Assembly (NCBI RefSeq): GCF_051903925.1
Contig: NZ_CP173678.1
Span: 868,001-932,000, forward strand
DNA length: 64,000 nt
Origin: G051903925 sp051903925
GTDB lineage: Bacteria > Pseudomonadota > Alphaproteobacteria > Zavarziniales > Zavarziniaceae
Direction: 5' to 3'
Shown: positions 59,727 to 64,000 of the stretch, in pieces
How the letters are laid out: each line of letters starts with the position of its first letter
Numbering within the stretch: position 1 is the first letter of the stretch
Translations under genes and position numbers: made by a program
Notes under the pieces: model-generated
Databases searched by the model: none
Told to the model about the DNA's origin: nothing
Seen by the model: the letters and a program-made list of their open reading frames with translations, nothing else

Positions 59727-60440
59727 ATGAGCGGACCGCGCCTATGCGTGCCCGACGACCTGGCAGCCGGACTGGTGGTCGCGCCGACCGCCCCCCAGGC
59801 GCACTACCTGACCCGCGTCCTTCGGCTTGAGGCGGGGGCGCCCTTGCGCCTGTTCAATGGCCGCGACGGAGAATGGCGGGCAGCCGTGTCCGGCAGTGCC
59901 CGCCATCCGGTGCTGGAAGTTCAGGCGCAGCTGCGGCCCCAGGCGCCGGAGCCGGGGCCCGCCCTGTGGTTCGCCCCGCTGAAGGGCCAGCGGCTGGAGC
60001 TGCTGGCGGAGAAGGCGACCGAACTGGGCGCATCGGCCCTGGTCCCCGTCCTGACCGAGCGCACGGCGATCCCGAAGCTGAACGCGGAGCGCCTGCGCGC
60101 CAACGCTGCCGAGGCCGCGGAGCAGTGCGAGCGCCTGACCCTGCCCCGGATCGACCCGCCGCGCCCATTGGGCGAAGCCGTGGCCGCGCGGCCACCGGAC
60201 ACGATCCTGCTGTTCTGCGACGAGAGCGGCGGCGCCCCCCTGGCCCAGGTGGCAGGCGCCCACGCGACCGCCGACCTGGCCATCCTGATCGGGCCGGAGG
60301 GTGGCTTCAGCGCGCGCGAGCGGGCCCTGCTGGCGGAACTGCCGGGCGTTGCCCGCGTCAGCCTGGGTCCCAACATCCTGCGGGCGGAGACGGCCGCGCT
60401 GGCGGCGCTGGCGATCCTGCACGGGCTGCGGGTCGCCTGA
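59727..60440 (+). CDS. rsmE: 16S rRNA (uracil1498-N3)-methyltransferase
   Basis: 237 aa. PUA-like N-domain and SPOUT C-domain with the trefoil-knot motifs LAILIGPEGGFSARERALL and VSLGPNILRAETAALAALAI. Methylates U1498 of 16S rRNA. Divergent from ubiA. Full length. Confidence 0.95.
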   Translation: MSGPRLCVPDDLAAGLVVAPTAPQAHYLTRVLRLEAGAPLRLFNGRDGEWRAAVSGSARHPVLEVQAQLRPQAPEPGPALWFAPLKGQRLELLAEKATELGASALVPVLTERTAIPKLNAERLRANAAEAAEQCERLTLPRIDPPRPLGEAVAARPPDTILLFCDESGGAPLAQVAGAHATADLAILIGPEGGFSARERALLAELPGVARVSLGPNILRAETAALAALAILHGLRVA

Positions 60441-60515
60441 CCAGCCCGCGCCAACCTGTTGTCCCGTTCTGTTGCCCTGTCCTGTTGCCTTGGGCGTTGC
60501 GTAGGAGAATCCGCC

Positions 60516-61682
60516 ATGCCGACCCGTCGTCCCGCCGCCGCACGCGTTCTTGCCGCGGCCCTGCTGGCCCTCTCGGCCCTTGGCAATGCCCCCGCCAGGG
60601 CCGATGAGGCACAGGCTACGGCCGCCCTGCGCGCGGCGTTCGCCCAATTGCCCGATGCGGCGTTCCACAGGAACGATGCGGAACAGGCCTGGTTCGTCGA
60701 CATGCAGCCGATCGCCCAGGCCTCAGGCGAAGCACGGACCGAGGCGGTCCGCCGCATGGTCCTGGGCAGCTCCCTGCCGCCGCTCGACGCGCTGCGCATG
60801 GTGGGTCCGGACGCATGGGCCGCGGCGGGCGCGCCGCCACTGTCCGACATCCGCCATGTCGCAGGCTTTGGCCAGCCACCGATTCCGGTGACCGTCTGGA
60901 CGATGCGCGACGCCGCCGCCGCCGCAGCCGTTCTTGATGGGCTGGAAGACGGCGACTTCGAGCCGGTACCCGGGCGGGCCGGGATGCTGAGTAATGGCGC
61001 GCCGATGGAGGTGAACCTCACGCGGCGTCAGCCGGCCAGTCCGTGGCGGGGGCTCCTGGGCCGGTCCTATTTCGTGGCCGCGAACGGGGCGGCCATCATC
61101 CAGGCGCCCGGGCCCGAGCCCGTGGCCGCCCTTCTCGACCTGGGCGAGCCTGCGCGCCTGACCAGCAATGTCCTGGTCACGGCGGCGCTGGACGGCCTGG
61201 ACACCGCGGCGGCCGGGGCAGAGATCCGGCAGGCAATGCTGGTCTCTCCCACGATCGGCACGGGCGGGCTGGATCCTGCCGCCATGCTGGGTGCCGGGGG
61301 CGACATGGACACCCTGCGCGCGAAGCTGGAAGCCGCCCAGGCAAAGGCCGCGCGCGGCGTCCCGCCCTTCTTCTCGGGCCTTGTCGCGGACGTTCAGACG
61401 GGCCCGCATCCCGGCATGGCGGTGTCCCTGGTCTATGCCGACTGTGCCACGGCGGAACAGGCCGCCGCGCGCCTGGCGGAGGCCTGGACCGAGGCGTTCG
61501 CCACGATCACGCCCGGCACGGCCAAGGTCGCGACAGCGCCCAGCGGCACACTGTGCGCCGCCGCCGTCACGATCACTGCACAGGATGCGTCGGGGAACAG
61601 CAACCCCCTGTTCCTGCGCGTCTATGACGGCCACGTCTCCCGCCAGGCCAACATCTTCCAGATCGCCAGCACGGCAAACTAG
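60516..61682 (+). CDS. Exported protein of unknown function
   Basis: 388 aa from ATG 60516 (GTAGGAG just upstream). Signal peptide VLAAALLALSALGNAPARA. No recognised domain; Ala/Thr-rich with segments such as AMLVSPTIGTGGLDPAAML and SLVYADCATAEQAAARLAEA. Two cysteines far apart. Probably periplasmic. The frame upstream of 60516 is poor. Confidence 0.75.
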   Translation: MPTRRPAAARVLAAALLALSALGNAPARADEAQATAALRAAFAQLPDAAFHRNDAEQAWFVDMQPIAQASGEARTEAVRRMVLGSSLPPLDALRMVGPDAWAAAGAPPLSDIRHVAGFGQPPIPVTVWTMRDAAAAAAVLDGLEDGDFEPVPGRAGMLSNGAPMEVNLTRRQPASPWRGLLGRSYFVAANGAAIIQAPGPEPVAALLDLGEPARLTSNVLVTAALDGLDTAAAGAEIRQAMLVSPTIGTGGLDPAAMLGAGGDMDTLRAKLEAAQAKAARGVPPFFSGLVADVQTGPHPGMAVSLVYADCATAEQAAARLAEAWTEAFATITPGTAKVATAPSGTLCAAAVTITAQDASGNSNPLFLRVYDGHVSRQANIFQIASTAN

Positions 61683-61711
61683 CCGCCCGGAATGACGATC
61701 AAGCCGGCGGC

Positions 61712-62548
61712 TCAGGGTCGCCGGGCGATGCCGACCAGGGCCTCGGCCGGGATCTCGACGCGACCGGCATGGTCGGCCTTCATCCGCGCGCGCAATGCCT
61801 CCGCCAGGCGCTGCCGGTCCTCCGCCGACAGCGCGGCATAGACCGGCGACTGGCGGAACATCAGCGTGGCGTTGTCCACGGCCCAGTCCGCCGATGGCGC
61901 GTGCCAGCTGCCGTGGATCCGGGTGACCGCCACTTCGACCAGCCCCACCGCGCCCAGCTCCGCCGCAAGGCCGTCCGGCGTGATCAGGATCTGCATGCCG
62001 GGCGGCGGCACCGGCCGCTGGATCTGCGGGAACAGGTCGCGCAGCACCTCGCCCAGGATGGGGGCGGGACCTGCCCCATCGCTGCGCGTCCACACCGCAA
62101 GGCAGGCCGTGCCGCCGGGGCGCAGGACGCGCGCCATTTCGGCCAGACCCTTGCGGAAGTCCGGGAACATCATGACGCCGAAGATCGAGAACGCGGCGTC
62201 GAACCCGCCGTCAGGCAGGTCCAGCGCCTGCCCGTCCATCACCCGCGCGGCGCAGCCCAGCGCATCCAGTCCCGCAAGGCGCAGGCGCTGGTCCAGGTGG
62301 GCGACCATGCCCGCGGAGAAGTCGACGGCCAGCACCGACGCCCCGGCCTGTGCCGCCGGCATGGTCAGCGCGCCCGTGCCCGCGGCCACGTCCAGGATGC
62401 GCTGCCCAGGCCGGCCACCGCCCGCCAGGGCCAGGGCCTGGACCGCGTACTGGGCGGTGAAGGGCTCCGCCAGGCTGGCATAGTCGGCGACGCTGGCGTC
62501 CCAGGTGGCGGCCCGCTGGACCGGCATCGGCTCCGTAGCCCTTGTCAT
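61712..62548 (-). CDS. Class I SAM-dependent methyltransferase
   Basis: 278 aa. SAM motif I ILDVAAGTGALTMPAAQAG, motif II/III VLAVDFSAGMVAHLDQRLR and MDGQALDLPDGGFDAAFS, LAEMARVLRPGGTACLAV. Substrate unknown; resembles Methyltransf_11/ubiE-like enzymes acting on small molecules. A large dyad symmetry sits in front of the start. Confidence 0.9.
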   Translation of the reverse strand: MTRATEPMPVQRAATWDASVADYASLAEPFTAQYAVQALALAGGGRPGQRILDVAAGTGALTMPAAQAGASVLAVDFSAGMVAHLDQRLRLAGLDALGCAARVMDGQALDLPDGGFDAAFSIFGVMMFPDFRKGLAEMARVLRPGGTACLAVWTRSDGAGPAPILGEVLRDLFPQIQRPVPPPGMQILITPDGLAAELGAVGLVEVAVTRIHGSWHAPSADWAVDNATLMFRQSPVYAALSAEDRQRLAEALRARMKADHAGRVEIPAEALVGIARRP

Positions 62549-62557
62549 CCCGCGCCC

Positions 62558-62596
62558 CGCTCAACGAATGTTATCATGTAACATCATCGCTGAGCG
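62558..62596. promoter_or_regulatory. Dyad with core ATGTTA-N5-TAACAT before the methyltransferase
   Basis: Core inverted repeat ATGTTA (62568–62573)/TAACAT (62579–62584), with outer arms CGCTCA (62558–62563) and TGAGCG (62591–62596). AT-rich core in GC-rich surroundings, 10–48 bp upstream of the ATG at 62548. Looks like an operator overlapping the promoter; no regulator gene is adjacent in this window. Confidence 0.55.
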
Positions 62597-62644
62597 GGAG
62601 GGTGCCTGCAAGCCGGAGCGACGGCGGAGCCGCCGCGCCGATCC

Positions 62645-63748
62645 TCAGCTGGCCTTGGCGCGCTGTTCCGCCAGGGTGGGGAAGTCGGTATAGCCCCGCG
62701 CGCCCCCCGCGTAGTAGCTCTTCAGCGGGGCCTCGGTCAGGGGCGCATTCAGGCGCAGGCGCTCCACCAGGTCCGGATTGCCGATGAAGGCGCGGCCGAA
62801 CGCGACCAGGTCGCCCCAGTTCTGCGCCCGCGCCTGCAGCGCCAGGTCGCGGTCATAGAGGTTGTTGACGATCACCGTGTTGCGGAACAGGCGGCGCAGC
62901 TTCTGCAGTTCGAAGCTGGGTTCCGCTTCGCGCGAATTGCCGGTGTCGCCCTCCACCAGGTCCAGCCAGCCAATGTTGAGGTCGTTCATCCGCTCCACGA
63001 AATGGGTGAACAGCGGCTCAGGGTTCGAGTCCCAGGCATTGTAGGCGTGGCCGATGGGGCAGATGCGGACCGCGACACGCGCCGGCTCCCACGTCTCCAG
63101 GATGGCCTGCAGCACTTCGACCGGCAGGCGGACGCGGTTCTCGACCGAGCCGCCATAGGCATCCGTCCGCCTGTTCGTCATGTCGCGCAAGAAGGCGTCG
63201 ATCAGGTAGGAATGGGCGGCGTGCAGTTCCACGCCGTCGAAGCCGGCCGCCTTGGCCCGGGCGGCCGCGTCGCGGTACCAGCCGATCACTGTCGGAATCT
63301 CGTCGAGGGCGAGCGCCCGTGCGGTCTCGTAGGGGACCATGCCCTGTTCGGTCCAGACCTTGCCCTCCTGCTGCTTCTCGGACGGCGCCACCGGCAGGCC
63401 GCCATCCGCGCTGAGCGAGGAATGGCTGAGGCGCCCGGCATGCCAGAGCTGGCAGAAGATCTTCCCGCCGGCCGCATGGACCGCGTCCGTCACCTGGCGC
63501 CAGCCCGGCACCTGGGCGTCGTCCCACAGTCCGGGCAGATAGGGGCCACCGCGCCCGCCGGGGACCACGGCCGTCGCCTCGGTAATCAGCAGGCCGGCCG
63601 AGGCACGCTGGCTGTAGTAGAGCGCCTGAAGGTCACCGACGCGGCCCTGCATGTCGGCGCGCGCCCGGGTAGTGGGGGAGAAGACGATGCGGTTGGCCAG
63701 GGCCAGGCCCTGGAACGTGGCAGGCTGGAACAGATCGCTCTCGGACAC
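62645..63748 (-). CDS. Old Yellow Enzyme family alkene reductase
   Basis: 367 aa, FMN-dependent TIM barrel. LFQPATFQGLALANRIVFSP, the His/His pair replaced by DGVELHAAHSYLIDAFL with LWHAGRLSHSSL, TNRRTDAYGGSVENR, and FIGNPDLVERLRLN. Reduces activated C=C bonds or nitro groups with NADPH. Follows the methyltransferase gene upstream by 96 bp that holds the dyad. Confidence 0.94.
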   Translation of the reverse strand: MSESDLFQPATFQGLALANRIVFSPTTRARADMQGRVGDLQALYYSQRASAGLLITEATAVVPGGRGGPYLPGLWDDAQVPGWRQVTDAVHAAGGKIFCQLWHAGRLSHSSLSADGGLPVAPSEKQQEGKVWTEQGMVPYETARALALDEIPTVIGWYRDAAARAKAAGFDGVELHAAHSYLIDAFLRDMTNRRTDAYGGSVENRVRLPVEVLQAILETWEPARVAVRICPIGHAYNAWDSNPEPLFTHFVERMNDLNIGWLDLVEGDTGNSREAEPSFELQKLRRLFRNTVIVNNLYDRDLALQARAQNWGDLVAFGRAFIGNPDLVERLRLNAPLTEAPLKSYYAGGARGYTDFPTLAEQRAKAS

Positions 63749-63873
63749 TTGGGCGGGCCTCCCGGTTCGCTGTCGACGTGCAGCAGGGGCCGGCCTTACA
63801 GGCCGCGGGACGATCCGTCAAACGAGGCTGCGGGGCTACCGCGGAACCGGTGCTGCGGCGGGACCTGCGCCCA

Positions 63874-63986
63874 CATCCTTCGAGACGGGCCTTGCGGCCC
63901 TCCTCAGGATGACGAACGTTGTAATTCTTTTGGCAAAAAACAACGGAATCATGCTGAGGAGGCCCGAAGGGCCGTCTCGAAGCATC
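63874..63986. repeat. Palindromic interspersed repeat, type C
   Basis: CATCCTTCGAGACGGGCCTT… at the left and inverted arm …GGCCCGAAGGGCCGTCTCGA at the right, about 113 bp. Same family as 43191–43300. The rest of 63749–64000 holds nothing else recognised. Confidence 0.8.
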
Positions 63987-64000
63987 AGGTGTAACGGTGG

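Overview
The window is GC-rich chromosomal DNA from an alphaproteobacterium, most likely of the Rhodospirillales or a related order. The evidence is the conserved block TIGR02300–aroA–cmk–rpsA–sppA–ihfB–lapA–trpF–trpB–trpA–accD–folC, the envC–ctpA–divergent deacetylase–rppH block, a HWE-family histidine kinase, a sigma-54-type flagellin promoter and a carotenoid cluster with a CrtW ketolase. The species cannot be fixed from this sequence alone.

Layout. 1–3.8 kb: a partial GNAT–sulfotransferase fusion and a DegT-type sugar aminotransferase (minus strand, overlapping TGATG), then a divergent SLC13-type permease. 3.9–20.5 kb: a 16.5-kb integrated element in a tRNA-Ala(GGC) gene, bounded by a perfect 65-bp direct repeat (attL 3927–3991, attR 20422–20486). 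20.4–36.8 kb: the tRNA-Ala gene and the housekeeping blocks. 36.8–44.8 kb: a hydrolase, a cupin, a GST-like protein, a TonB receptor with a DUF2946 protein, MaoC and acyl-CoA dehydrogenase, and a glutamine-synthetase-like ligase. 44.8–49.4 kb: crtB–crtI–crtY with divergent crtW. 49.3–55.9 kb: response regulator and HWE kinase, a DUF1217 flagellar protein and flagellin. 56–64 kb: GNAT, an SH3-like secreted protein, ubiD, ubiA, rsmE, an exported protein, a methyltransferase and an Old Yellow Enzyme homologue.

The element at 3.9–20.5 kb is the most unusual part. It encodes a P4-type integrase, a coupled helix-turn-helix protein, an AlpA-like excisionase/regulator, and a PrimPol–RepA-type replication protein. 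An array of GGGGAAAC repeats that looks like an iteron origin follows. Next comes one dense operon: six small unknown proteins, a 934-aa lytic transglycosylase, a 557-aa hydrophobic/coiled-coil protein and an 857-aa protein whose C-terminus resembles podovirus-type internal (DNA ejection) proteins. I find no terminase, portal, capsid, tail, holin or lysis gene, yet the frames are intact, junctions overlap, and both att sites are perfect. It therefore looks like a compact satellite-like element with its own replication and ejection cassette rather than a decayed prophage. A bipartite motif, GTTACCC-N4/5-GCTACCC, sits at both ends and, inverted, beside the origin. The right end has a ribbon-helix-helix regulator with TATGCATA operators and a terminator that resembles the one displaced by the insertion.

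The rest is ordinary core and accessory metabolism. Smaller points of interest are the GNAT–sulfotransferase fusion, a His-rich tandem-repeat linker in the divergent deacetylase, a consensus sigma-54 promoter before flagellin, and several families of palindromic interspersed repeats. Function calls are from sequence reading only; no database search was run.
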